Origin: Caldisericia bacterium
GTDB taxonomy: Bacteria; Caldisericota; Caldisericia; JAAYUI01
Assembly: GCA_017992555.1 (NCBI GenBank)
Contig: JAGOOK010000012.1
Location: 1-44,615, forward strand
Direction of reading: 5' to 3'
DNA: 44,615 nt
Under the pieces are notes generated by a model. It did not search any database. It saw nothing but the letters and a program-made list of their open reading frames with translations, and was not told the DNA's origin. Shown here piece after piece: positions 1-7,083 of the stretch. Position numbers and translations under genes: made by a program. The stretch's first letter is position 1. Each line of letters opens with the position of its first letter.

Positions 1-75
1 ACCGGCAATGAATTCCTTGGCCTTGAGGAATCAGGTGGCCAGTACACTGTTTACGTCAAGAAGGTGGTAGGGTGA
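1..75 (+). CDS. C-terminal end of a TusA/YedF-like sulfur carrier (5' end outside window)
   Basis: An open frame enters from the left edge and ends at TGA 73-75. The 24 visible residues include FLGLEESGG and YTVYVKK, which resemble the last beta strand of TusA/SirA/YedF family proteins. The catalytic CPxP region would lie upstream and is not visible. The next gene starts at GTG 72-74, overlapping the stop as GTGA, so the two are translationally coupled. Since the following genes are DsrE-, DsrF- and DsrH-like, a TusA-type sulfur carrier is the expected partner. The assignment rests on a short tail plus context and is therefore tentative. Confidence 0.5.
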   Translation, partial: TGNEFLGLEESGGQYTVYVKKVVG

Positions 76-422
76 AATTAGGGATCGTTGTTCTTACTAC
101 GCCGTATACCTTCCAGAACATGGACACTGCCATTTCACTTGCAGGTGCTGCGCTTGAGAAGGGCCACCAGGCGATGATCTTTTTATACATGGACGGTGTC
201 ATAGCTGCATCAAATCTGATCAAACCTGGGAATGACAGGAGCATCCCGATAAAGATGCAATCTTTGATCGAAAAGGGTGTTAAAATAACGCCTTGCGGTG
301 TTTGCTGCAATTACAGGGGTGTTCGCCAGGCTGACAGCCAGCCAGGCATCAGGCATGCTGGCATCGCGGCCCTTGGTCAACTCGTGAGCGAGTGCGACAG
401 GGTTTTGACATTGGGATTCTGA
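72..422 (+). CDS. DsrE/TusD-like sulfur-relay protein
   Basis: A 116-residue protein of DsrE-family size and pattern. It has a hydrophobic first strand (LGIVVLTTPY), an alpha/beta body, and a cysteine-rich motif CGVCCNYRG at about residues 76-84, where this family carries its sulfur-accepting cysteine before an aromatic-Arg-Gly. DsrE/TusD proteins accept persulfide sulfur from a TusA-type donor and pass it on, usually as part of a DsrEFH (TusBCD) hexamer in the cytoplasm. The GTG start overlaps the upstream stop, and no later ATG precedes the core strand. It is first in a DsrE-DsrF-DsrH trio. No dsrAB or dsrC is visible, so the role could be tRNA thiolation or general sulfur trafficking rather than sulfite chemistry. 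Confidence 0.75.
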   Translation: MKLGIVVLTTPYTFQNMDTAISLAGAALEKGHQAMIFLYMDGVIAASNLIKPGNDRSIPIKMQSLIEKGVKITPCGVCCNYRGVRQADSQPGIRHAGIAALGQLVSECDRVLTLGF

Positions 423-424
423 AG

Positions 425-781
425 ATGGCAAAAAAAGTTGCAATTGTTGTTTCAAAAGCGCCGTATGGCTCAGCAATCATGGGCGAGGCATTCAGGGCGG
501 CCATGGGTCTCCCTTCTATTGGTCTGGAAACCAACGTTGTCCTTGAGGGAGATGCAGTGTTCGCGCTCCTAAAAGACCAGAAGCCGAAAGAAGCTCTGGA
601 TTTCGGGAGCCTTCATGATGCGTGGCTACAATTTGAGGATTACGGGTTCAGCCTTTTTGTTCACAAACCTTCGGTTGAAGCCAGGGGATTGACCTGTGAA
701 CAGCTTTCTCATTGCCAGACACTGGATGATTCCGAATTCAAGAAGATGCTCCGCGACATGGATGCAATACTGAGGTTCTGA
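425..781 (+). CDS. DsrF/TusC-like sulfur-relay protein
   Basis: A 118-residue DsrE-fold protein. I chose ATG 425, two bases after the preceding stop, because the protein then begins MAKKVAIVVSKAPYGS, which aligns with the first strand of its neighbours. An upstream in-frame ATG at 392 would lie deep inside the previous gene. The position equivalent to the family cysteine reads KPSVEARG, so the Arg-Gly is kept but the cysteine is replaced by valine. In TusBCD/DsrEFH complexes not every subunit carries the active cysteine, and DsrF/TusC-type subunits are often structural. It is expected to assemble with the flanking DsrE- and DsrH-like proteins. Confidence 0.72.
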   Translation: MAKKVAIVVSKAPYGSAIMGEAFRAAMGLPSIGLETNVVLEGDAVFALLKDQKPKEALDFGSLHDAWLQFEDYGFSLFVHKPSVEARGLTCEQLSHCQTLDDSEFKKMLRDMDAILRF

Positions 782-782
782 C

Positions 783-1085
783 ATGGAAAAGAAAATGTTT
801 ATAATGCTGACAAAGTCTCCCTACGGGTGTGAGGAAGGCAAAATAAGGATTTCCAATGCGCTTGCCGGAGATGTGGTAGTTTTTGCCCAGGATTCGATTT
901 ATGGGGCAACAAATCCACCTGGTGAGCTTGCAGAATTGGTCAAGTCCAAAATGTCAGAAGGAATAAAGTTTTATGCCTCTGAGCCTGACTGCAAAGCCAG
1001 AGGCGTTGAGCCAAAATTTGGCATAAAACAAATTGGTTATTCTGAAATGATTGATCTGATAATGGAGTGCCAGCTCTCATATTAG
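783..1085 (+). CDS. DsrH/TusB-like sulfur-relay protein
   Basis: A 100-residue protein, the size of DsrH/TusB, starting MEKKMFIMLTKSPYG one base after the previous stop. It has the small alpha/beta fold pattern of the family and the motif DCKARG at about residues 62-67, with the cysteine just before the Ala-Arg-Gly. It closes the DsrE-F-H trio and would form the third subunit of the hexameric sulfur-transfer complex. The conserved N-terminal pattern (hydrophobic strand, then SPYG/APYGS/TPYT) is shared by all three proteins, consistent with ancient duplication. The operon appears to end here: the next 277 bases hold no gene. Confidence 0.7.
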   Translation: MEKKMFIMLTKSPYGCEEGKIRISNALAGDVVVFAQDSIYGATNPPGELAELVKSKMSEGIKFYASEPDCKARGVEPKFGIKQIGYSEMIDLIMECQLSY

Positions 1086-1098
1086 ATTACGTGTGGAA

Positions 1099-1193
1099 CA
1101 GGGCAAAGCTGAACTCGATAAAGTTTTGCCCTGCGTAAGACAATTTTCCAAAAACAATTTTTTAAGCAAAAAACAATTAATTTGTTTGCCCTG
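1099..1193. repeat. Three-copy 9-mer (one inverted, two direct) forming alternative hairpins
   Basis: CAGGGCAAA at 1099-1107 is the exact reverse complement of TTTGCCCTG, which occurs at 1125-1133 and again at 1185-1193, exactly 60 bases apart. In a transcript of the sulfur-relay operon the first arm could pair with either copy, giving two mutually exclusive 9-bp stems. Neither stem is followed directly by a T-run, so it does not look like a standard terminator. The function is unknown; a regulatory site or mRNA 3'-end structure are both possible. Confidence 0.5.
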
Positions 1194-1220
1194 ACGGATA
1201 TTCATTTTTTTGGCAATATT

Positions 1221-1250
1221 CAGGCCCCGTGTTTTGCCTGTTTTTTATTT
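1221..1250 (+). terminator. Weak intrinsic terminator candidate before rpsB
   Basis: CAGGC (1221-1225) and GCCTG (1236-1240) form a 5-bp GC-rich stem with a 10-base loop, followed at once by TTTTTTATTT. The stem is short, so efficiency is uncertain. Its place, after the sulfur-relay genes and directly upstream of the rpsB promoter, fits termination of the former. Confidence 0.4.
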
Positions 1251-1275
1251 GACAAAACACAGTGGCGTCTATAAA
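1249..1275 (+). promoter_or_regulatory. Putative sigma-70-type promoter of the rpsB operon
   Basis: TTGACA at 1249-1254 matches the -35 consensus exactly. TATAAA at 1270-1275 is a good -10, with a 15-base spacer that is shorter than the usual 16-18. A start near 1282 would give an untranslated leader of about 80 bases containing the hairpin described next. Confidence 0.5.
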
Positions 1276-1296
1276 CTGGCTTAGTTACAAAACGCA

Positions 1297-1338
1297 CATC
1301 GCGAAGGCTTTCGGTGAAAGTAAAAACAAGTCGCGATG
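1297..1338 (+). promoter_or_regulatory. Structured 5' leader of rpsB, possible S2 autoregulatory site
   Basis: CATCGCGA (1297-1304) and TCGCGATG (1331-1338) form a perfect 8-bp stem. Nested inside, CTTTC (1308-1312) pairs with GAAAG (1316-1320) around a 3-base loop. This two-tier hairpin ends about 25 bases before the rpsB ATG and just upstream of its AAAGGAG Shine-Dalgarno. Ribosomal protein leaders are often bound by the encoded protein, and rpsB-tsf is feedback-regulated by S2 in E. coli. The role here is inferred from position and structure only. Confidence 0.45.
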
Positions 1339-1362
1339 GAGGCAAAACCGAAAGGAGCATCA

Positions 1363-2217
1363 ATGAGCGTAGTAAACATGAAACACCTGCTTGAGGCAGG
1401 AGTACACTTTGGCCACCAGACAAAGAGGTGGAACCCCAAAATGCGTCCGTTTATTTTTACGGCACGCAATGGAATTCACATTATTGACCTCAGAATCACA
1501 GCTGAAAAATGCGAGCAGGCGTATGCCACAGTGAGGCAGATCGCCCAGTCAGGCGGAAACATTGTTTTTGTTGGCACGAAGAAACAGGCCCAGGACATAG
1601 TCAAGGACGAGGCAAAAAGGTGTGGGGCCCATTATGTGAACCAGCGCTGGTTTGGTGGAACACTCACCAATTTCGTCACAATCCATACCAGGATTGAGAA
1701 ACTCCGCGAGCTTGAAGAAAAAGAAGTCACCGGCGAGCTGAAGCGTCTTCCAATCAAGGAATACATGGGCTACAAGAAGGAAAGAGAGAAACTCCAGAAG
1801 TTCCTTGATGGACTTCGCAACATGGACACACTCCCACAGGCCATCTTCGTTACTGATACCCATAAGGACCGTGCCGCAATAATCGAAGCCCGCAAGCAGA
1901 ATATCACCGTAATAGCCATTGTGGATACCAACTCTGAACCTGACGAAATTGACATCCCAATCCCAGGCAATGACGATGCCATCCGTTCAATAAAATTCTT
2001 CACCCAGCTGATTGCAAGCGCCATGATCGAAGGACGCGAGGGCGTTGATGTGATGAGACCATCAGAGGAAGACGAAGAAGAGAGCGAAACAGTTTCGATG
2101 GAAGAAGTTGTCGCACAGGAAGTCTTGATAGACAACATAGAAAATTTCGATGGCTCGGAAGAAGTGAAAAAACCTGATGTCGAAGTCAAGTATTCCCAAT
2201 ATGACGAGGAGGAATAG
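1363..2217 (+). CDS. rpsB: 30S ribosomal protein S2
   Basis: This 284-residue protein is S2 of the small ribosomal subunit. The N-terminal signature AGVHFGHQTKRWNPKM and the later segment from PQAIFVTD through DTNSEPDEIDIPIPGNDDA are both family hallmarks. ATG 1363 is preferred over the in-frame ATG 1336, since it follows AAAGGAGC at good spacing and gives the usual S2 N-terminus. After the conserved core, roughly 60 residues form a strongly acidic tail (EEDEEESE near the start, ending YDEEE), an extension seen in some lineages but absent from E. coli S2. It heads the operon with tsf five bases downstream, the near-universal bacterial arrangement. Confidence 0.97.
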   Translation: MSVVNMKHLLEAGVHFGHQTKRWNPKMRPFIFTARNGIHIIDLRITAEKCEQAYATVRQIAQSGGNIVFVGTKKQAQDIVKDEAKRCGAHYVNQRWFGGTLTNFVTIHTRIEKLRELEEKEVTGELKRLPIKEYMGYKKEREKLQKFLDGLRNMDTLPQAIFVTDTHKDRAAIIEARKQNITVIAIVDTNSEPDEIDIPIPGNDDAIRSIKFFTQLIASAMIEGREGVDVMRPSEEDEEESETVSMEEVVAQEVLIDNIENFDGSEEVKKPDVEVKYSQYDEEE

Positions 2218-2222
2218 CCCAG

Positions 2223-3086
2223 ATGGAAAATACTTCTGAACTTATAAAAGTACTAAGAGAGCGCACTGGTGCTGGAATTATGGAGTGCAAGAAGGCCCTC
2301 ACTGAAGCAAAGAATGACCTTGAAAAGGCAATTGATCTTCTCAGGCAAAAGGGCATTGCAAAGGCCGCAAAGAAGGCCGAGAGAGAAACCTCTGAAGGCA
2401 GGATTGGAACTGCAACCTCTTCTGACAGGAAGCGTGTTTCATTCGTAAAGCTTTCATGTGAAACAGATTTTGTTGCCAAAAACGAGCTTTTTGCAGACCT
2501 GGTAAACAATATTGCAAAGGCTGTCCTTGATGCAAACACTGACGATGTCAACAAAATCCTTGCTCTCCCATACCCAGGTGGCAAGGGCAGCATTGATGAG
2601 CAGATAAAAGAACTGATCGGCAAAATCGGTGAAAATATGCAGTTGCAGGAAGCAACAATTGTTGATGCCAAAAAAGGTATTGTCGATGTTTATACCCATC
2701 TTGGCAACAAGCTTGTCGTAATGGTCGAAATCCATTCTGATAAACAGGACGTGGAGGAGTTGACAAAGCTTGCCCACGAACTGGCAATGCAGATCGCAAT
2801 TGACAACCCGGACTACGTTTGCAGGGAAGAGGTTCCGTCAGACGTTGTTGGCAGGGAACGTGAAGTAATAAAAGCCAGCCCGGACCTTGCATCAAAACCG
2901 GACGCAGTCAAAGAGAAAATCGTCGACGGAAAACTCGGTGCCTTTTTTGGAACATGCTGCCTGCTTGAACTCCCATACATGCGTGATGGTAGCATCAAGA
3001 TCAAGGACATTGTTTCCGAAACTTCCAAGAAACTTGGCGCAAAAGTTGATGTCATTTGCTTCAAGAGGGCCTCAATCGGTAAATAA
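2223..3086 (+). CDS. tsf: Translation elongation factor Ts
   Basis: EF-Ts of 287 residues, the guanine-nucleotide exchange factor that regenerates EF-Tu-GTP. The N-terminal UBA-like domain carries [16 protein letters not shown] (about residues 10-25), the region that contacts EF-Tu. The core has the second signature [10 protein letters not shown] (about residues 78-87), including the TDFV residues that insert into EF-Tu. A purine-rich GAGGAGGA near the end of rpsB serves as Shine-Dalgarno. Length and organisation are typical of two-subdomain EF-Ts. Confidence 0.97.
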   Translation: MENTSELIKVLRERTGAGIMECKKALTEAKNDLEKAIDLLRQKGIAKAAKKAERETSEGRIGTATSSDRKRVSFVKLSCETDFVAKNELFADLVNNIAKAVLDANTDDVNKILALPYPGGKGSIDEQIKELIGKIGENMQLQEATIVDAKKGIVDVYTHLGNKLVVMVEIHSDKQDVEELTKLAHELAMQIAIDNPDYVCREEVPSDVVGREREVIKASPDLASKPDAVKEKIVDGKLGAFFGTCCLLELPYMRDGSIKIKDIVSETSKKLGAKVDVICFKRASIGK

Positions 3087-3088
3087 CC

Positions 3089-3832
3089 ATGGGAGACCCA
3101 GCGCACAGTCAGCTTAAGCCGAAATACAAAAGGATTCTGCTAAAGCTATCCGGCGAAGCGCTTTTAGGCGAACAGCCCTATGGCATTGATATAAAATATA
3201 TCAATGATGTGTCAAAAATACTTATCGACCTCCACAACAACGGTGTGGAGGTCGCTATTGTAGTTGGGGGCGGAAATATCTGGAGGGGTTCAGCAGGTGT
3301 TGCGCTTGGAATGGACCAGGTTCAGGCCGACTACATGGGCATGCTTGCAACCGTCATGAATGGCCTTGCACTCCAGACAGTCATAGAAAAACTTGGTGTA
3401 CCCACAAGATTGCAAACTGCAATAGCCATGCACGAGATTGCAGAACCTTTCATCCAGAGGAGGGCGATCAGGCACCTTGAAAAGGGCAGGATCGTCATCT
3501 TTGCGGCGGGGACTGGAAATCCGTTCTTCACGTCGGACACTGCCGCAGCTTTGAGGGCCGCGGAGGTTCGGGCCGATTGCCTTCTTAAAGCAACAAAAAC
3601 TGATGGCATATACACTGATGATCCAGCCAAAAAAAGGGACGACATCAAGAAACTCACCAACATATCCTACACAAAGATTCTGGCCGACAATTTGAGGGTC
3701 ATGGATGGTGCCGCCGTATCAATCTGCAGGGACAATAAAATTCCAATAATTGTGTTTTCTATAGCTGAACCTGAAAACATCTATAAAGTTGTTATGGGTG
3801 AAGAAATAGGTTCAATAGTGGAAGGGGGCTAA
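3089..3832 (+). CDS. pyrH: Uridylate kinase (UMP kinase)
   Basis: A 247-residue bacterial UMP kinase of the amino-acid-kinase fold, converting UMP and ATP to UDP. Visible motifs are KLSGEALLG near the N-terminus (phosphate binding), VGGGNIWRG (about residues 57-65), [16 protein letters not shown] (UMP/ATP site) and [13 protein letters not shown]. The start ATG lies two bases after the tsf stop. An N-terminal extension of about ten residues precedes the usual start of the fold. It sits between tsf and frr as in most bacteria, and is probably hexameric and allosterically controlled like its relatives. Confidence 0.96.
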   Translation: MGDPAHSQLKPKYKRILLKLSGEALLGEQPYGIDIKYINDVSKILIDLHNNGVEVAIVVGGGNIWRGSAGVALGMDQVQADYMGMLATVMNGLALQTVIEKLGVPTRLQTAIAMHEIAEPFIQRRAIRHLEKGRIVIFAAGTGNPFFTSDTAAALRAAEVRADCLLKATKTDGIYTDDPAKKRDDIKKLTNISYTKILADNLRVMDGAAVSICRDNKIPIIVFSIAEPENIYKVVMGEEIGSIVEGG

Positions 3833-3834
3833 AC

Positions 3835-4383
3835 ATGGACACCAAAACATTGCAAGATCACATGGAGAAAACGATTGGTTCGCTTCAGCAAAATTTTGTC
3901 GGGCTGAGGGCCGGAAGGGTAACGCCTGCCATAGTGGCCAAAGTCATGGTTAATGCCTATGGCTCCGAACTTCCGCTTCCACAGGCTGGCAACATTGGCG
4001 TTCCAGATGGAAGAACCATGATTATCGAGCCGTGGGACAAATCCCTTATTAAAGAGATAGTGACCGCATTACAGAAGGCAAATCTGGGTGCAAACCCAAC
4101 ATCTGATGGCAATCTCATAAGGCTGCCATTCCCTCCACTTTCACAGGAAAGAAGGCAGGAGCTCGCCAAGATGGTCAAAAAATATGGCGAGGACGCCAAA
4201 GTGGCAATCCGCAACATAAGAAGGGATGCCATAGAACAGGTCAAAAAAGCAGAGAAGAACAAGGAAATCTCTGAGGACGAAAGGTTCAAGAGGGAAGAAG
4301 AAATCCAGAAAACCACTGATAAATACTCAAAAAAGGTGGACGAGCTGGTGGTCCAAAAGGAAAAGGAAATCCTGGAAAGTTGA
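3835..4383 (+). CDS. frr: Ribosome recycling factor
   Basis: RRF, 182 residues, splits post-termination ribosomes together with EF-G. The three-helix-bundle domain carries LRAGRVTPAIV near residue 25 and the C-terminal helix region with RNIRRDAIEQVKKAEK. The middle domain contains IIEPWDKSLIKEI and NLIRLPFPPLSQERRQEL, both diagnostic. The start follows GGAAGGGGGC, a strong Shine-Dalgarno inside the end of pyrH, and the gap is two bases. The stop TGA overlaps the TTG start of the next gene. Confidence 0.97.
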   Translation: MDTKTLQDHMEKTIGSLQQNFVGLRAGRVTPAIVAKVMVNAYGSELPLPQAGNIGVPDGRTMIIEPWDKSLIKEIVTALQKANLGANPTSDGNLIRLPFPPLSQERRQELAKMVKKYGEDAKVAIRNIRRDAIEQVKKAEKNKEISEDERFKREEEIQKTTDKYSKKVDELVVQKEKEILES

Positions 4384-5084
4384 CAAGAACCAAAATCCCA
4401 AGGCACATAGCCATCATAATGGATGGCAATGGTCGGTGGGCGACCATGCGTGGTCTCCCGAGGATTGCGGGCCATACGCAAGGGGTTGTTTCTGTCAGAA
4501 AAACAATAGAAAAAGCTGCTGCCATTGGAATTGAAGTTTTATCACTCTATTGTTTTTCAACTGAAAATTGGTCAAGACCCAGTGAAGAAGTCCAGTTTCT
4601 CATGAACACATTTTTGGAAACCCTCTACGAAGAGAGACCCAGAATGCTTGCAAACAATATTCGGTTCATGATGATTGGTGACAGGATGTCACTTTCTCCT
4701 GACCTGGTAAAAACCACCGAAAACCTCGAAAATGAAACAAGAGGCAACACTGGCCTGAAGCTTGTTCTTGCCATAAATTATGGTGGCAGGAGCGAGCTTT
4801 TAAGGGCAATCAAGGGGATTGCATCTGATGGTGTTTCTCCAGATAAAATTACTGAAGAAACTGTAAGAGAGAGGCTCTACACAGTAGAATTGCCCGACCC
4901 CGATCTGATAATAAGGACTTCAGGTGAGATGAGGCTTTCAAATTACATGATATGGCAATCTGCTTATTCCGAACTTCTTTTTATGAAAAAGCTCTGGCCT
5001 GATTTTCGGGAGAGAGATTTGATGAGCGCAATTGCCATTTATTCCAAAAGACAGAGAAGGTTTGGCGGACTGGGAGGCAAATGA
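4380..5084 (+). CDS. uppS: Isoprenyl transferase (undecaprenyl diphosphate synthase)
   Basis: A cis-prenyltransferase of 234 residues that builds the C55 lipid carrier for cell-wall synthesis from FPP and IPP. The catalytic P-loop IMDGNGRWA lies near residues 13-21. Further hallmarks are YCFSTENW, NYGGRSELLRA, and DPDLIIRTSGEMRLSNYMIWQ, where the common Gln after Glu is Met. The first ATG in frame falls inside the catalytic motif, so the start must be earlier. TTG 4380 overlaps the frr stop as TTGA and gives a normal N-terminus (PRHIAIIMDGNG). Confidence 0.95.
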   Translation: MTRTKIPRHIAIIMDGNGRWATMRGLPRIAGHTQGVVSVRKTIEKAAAIGIEVLSLYCFSTENWSRPSEEVQFLMNTFLETLYEERPRMLANNIRFMMIGDRMSLSPDLVKTTENLENETRGNTGLKLVLAINYGGRSELLRAIKGIASDGVSPDKITEETVRERLYTVELPDPDLIIRTSGEMRLSNYMIWQSAYSELLFMKKLWPDFRERDLMSAIAIYSKRQRRFGGLGGK

Positions 5085-5935
5085 ACCAGAAAATCCAACG
5101 TGTTGTAACGGCAGCCGTTCTTGTCCCGCTGGCAATTGGCCTGACATACCTTTCAGGCTGGTTTTTCCTGTGTGCGGTCATCTTGTTGTCCAGCATGGCA
5201 ATTATCGAGATGTCTAAAATGGCCAGGAAAACTGCAAAATCGCCCCAGGTGGTCCCCCTCCTTGTTGCAAACCTGGCAATACAGATAATGGCCTATTACA
5301 GGTTGTGGTATCTTGTTTTGGGGACAGTCTTCCTGTTCCTTGTCATTTTGTATCTTGTCGAGATTTTTAGGAGCAATCCTGATGGCTCGATGTCAAGGAT
5401 TGGCGGCAACCTTTACATTCTTGGCATTGGCATGCTTTTTGTTTTTTTCACGCTTATTGAAACCTGCTCGCCTGACCCGATGGGAACAAAAGCCTCGGGG
5501 TGGAGATTCATGACAACCCTTCTGGCTGGCATCTGGAGCTTTGATACGTTCTCATATTTTGGGGGAATGCTTTTTGGAAGGCACAAAATGGCGCCAAACG
5601 TTTCTCCTGGGAAAACATGGGAAGGTTTTGTTACTGGGGTAGTTTTTGGGGTAGGCATTTTTGTCATTGTGGGCTGGCTGCTCCTCAGAAATGCACACCC
5701 GTGGTTTGGCTGGATAAAACTCACTGCTAGCGGAATTTGCATTGTCCTGCTTGGCACCATCGGTGACCTTGGGGAATCACTTCTCAAGAGGGACTCCAGA
5801 ATGAAAGATTCTGGCAACATCCTTGCTGGCCATGGCGGCGTGCTTGACAGGCTGGATTCGCTTATTATTGCCGCACCAGGGTTTTTTTTCATATTGGCAT
5901 ATTTCTTTTTGAGCTCTGGAAAGGTGTTTTTGTGA
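5081..5935 (+). CDS. cdsA: Phosphatidate cytidylyltransferase
   Basis: An integral membrane enzyme of 284 residues making CDP-diacylglycerol from phosphatidate and CTP for phospholipid synthesis. It has several hydrophobic segments from about residue 10 onward. The C-terminal CDS signature is clear: SLLKRDSRMKDSG followed by HGGVLDRLDS (about residues 233-262), which includes the two metal-binding aspartates. The start overlaps the uppS stop as ATGA and the stop overlaps the dxr start as GTGA, so expression is translationally coupled on both sides. Confidence 0.95.
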   Translation: MNQKIQRVVTAAVLVPLAIGLTYLSGWFFLCAVILLSSMAIIEMSKMARKTAKSPQVVPLLVANLAIQIMAYYRLWYLVLGTVFLFLVILYLVEIFRSNPDGSMSRIGGNLYILGIGMLFVFFTLIETCSPDPMGTKASGWRFMTTLLAGIWSFDTFSYFGGMLFGRHKMAPNVSPGKTWEGFVTGVVFGVGIFVIVGWLLLRNAHPWFGWIKLTASGICIVLLGTIGDLGESLLKRDSRMKDSGNILAGHGGVLDRLDSLIIAAPGFFFILAYFFLSSGKVFL

Positions 5936-7083
5936 AGAGAATTGCCATAATTGGTTCCACTGGCTCCATAGGTACGCAGGCGCTTGATGTAATCAAATCC
6001 AATTATGCCAATTTCAGGGTGGTTGCCCTTGCCTCGCACAAGAATGATGCCCTGCTCTCAGAGCAGTTGTCTACGTTTGGCGCCAAAATGGCCTGCCTTT
6101 ATGACAGGGAGGCCTCGTCGAGGCTGAAAGCCAGGGAAAGAGGAGTTGCGGTGCTTTCCGGAGACCAGGGGCTGATTGAGATTGCAAATCTTGACATAGA
6201 TCTGCTGCTTGTGGCAGGCAATGGCCCATCGATGATAGAGCCAACCTTTGAGGCCCTGAGGAACGGAACAAGGGTCGCGCTTGCCACGAAAGAGGTCGTT
6301 GTTTGCGCTGGTCACCTCATTGAGCCGTCAAATTATGAAGAGAAAATCGTTCCTGTTGATTCCGAGCCTTCAGCTATTTTCCAGAGCCTGATTGGCGAGG
6401 ACAGGTGCAGGATAAAAGAAATATTGCTTACAGCCTCTGGCGGCCCGTTTTTTAGCAAGGGGATGAGCTGGAACCAGCTCTCACACGTAAGGCCAGAGGA
6501 CGCCCTAAAACACCCGAAATGGAAGATGGGCAAGAGAATTACCATAGATTCAGCAACGCTCGTAAACAAGGGGCTTGAGCTCATTGAAGTTTGCAGGATG
6601 TTTGATGTCCCGCCAGAAAAAGTGCGAGTGCTTGTGCATCCACAGGCAGAGGTGCATTCAGGGGTCATAATGGTCGATGGCTCCGCGAAATTGCAGGCCT
6701 CTCCGCCAGACATGCGGTATCCGATATCCTACGCCCTCCATTTCCCGAGCAGGACAGTGTCCGATCTTGACGGGCTCAAATTTCCGGCAAACTGGTCATT
6801 TGGCGAGCTGACTGGTGACGCATCAAAATCGGTCGCCCTTGCCAAATCGGCTTTTTCAAAGGGCCCATCGTGGCTGGTTGCCTACACTGCGGCCGATGAA
6901 GCGGCGATTGAACTCTTCCTTTCGAGGTCCTTGTCTTTTGGGCTGATCCCGGAAGTGATTTCAAAAACCATGAGCCGGATTGAAAATATCGACCTTTCCA
7001 CCACACAAAAAATAATCTCCCACTACGCCAATTGCAGACAGATTGCATTGGAGATAGGAAAGAAGCTATGTCAACAATACTAA
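5932..7083 (+). CDS. dxr: 1-deoxy-D-xylulose 5-phosphate reductoisomerase
   Basis: A 383-residue DXR, the second MEP-pathway enzyme, which rearranges and reduces DXP to MEP using NADPH and a divalent metal. The N-terminal Rossmann motif is GSTGSIGTQALDVI (residues 8-21). The metal and substrate region has VPVDSEPSAIFQ, LTASGGPFF, HPKWKMGKRITIDSATLVNKG and the C-terminal helical domain. GTG 5932 gives MKRIAIIGSTGS and is the expected start. It lies between cdsA and rseP, and ispG three genes on shows that isoprenoid and lipid-carrier synthesis is concentrated in this operon. Confidence 0.97.
   Translation: MKRIAIIGSTGSIGTQALDVIKSNYANFRVVALASHKNDALLSEQLSTFGAKMACLYDREASSRLKARERGVAVLSGDQGLIEIANLDIDLLLVAGNGPSMIEPTFEALRNGTRVALATKEVVVCAGHLIEPSNYEEKIVPVDSEPSAIFQSLIGEDRCRIKEILLTASGGPFFSKGMSWNQLSHVRPEDALKHPKWKMGKRITIDSATLVNKGLELIEVCRMFDVPPEKVRVLVHPQAEVHSGVIMVDGSAKLQASPPDMRYPISYALHFPSRTVSDLDGLKFPANWSFGELTGDASKSVALAKSAFSKGPSWLVAYTAADEAAIELFLSRSLSFGLIPEVISKTMSRIENIDLSTTQKIISHYANCRQIALEIGKKLCQQY

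Noticed and set aside
1099-1133. Hairpin CAGGGCAAA/TTTGCCCTG read as a terminator of the sulfur-relay operon
   Set aside because: The next bases are CGTAAGACAA, with no T-run, so it does not meet the pattern of an intrinsic terminator. It was kept only as a repeat.
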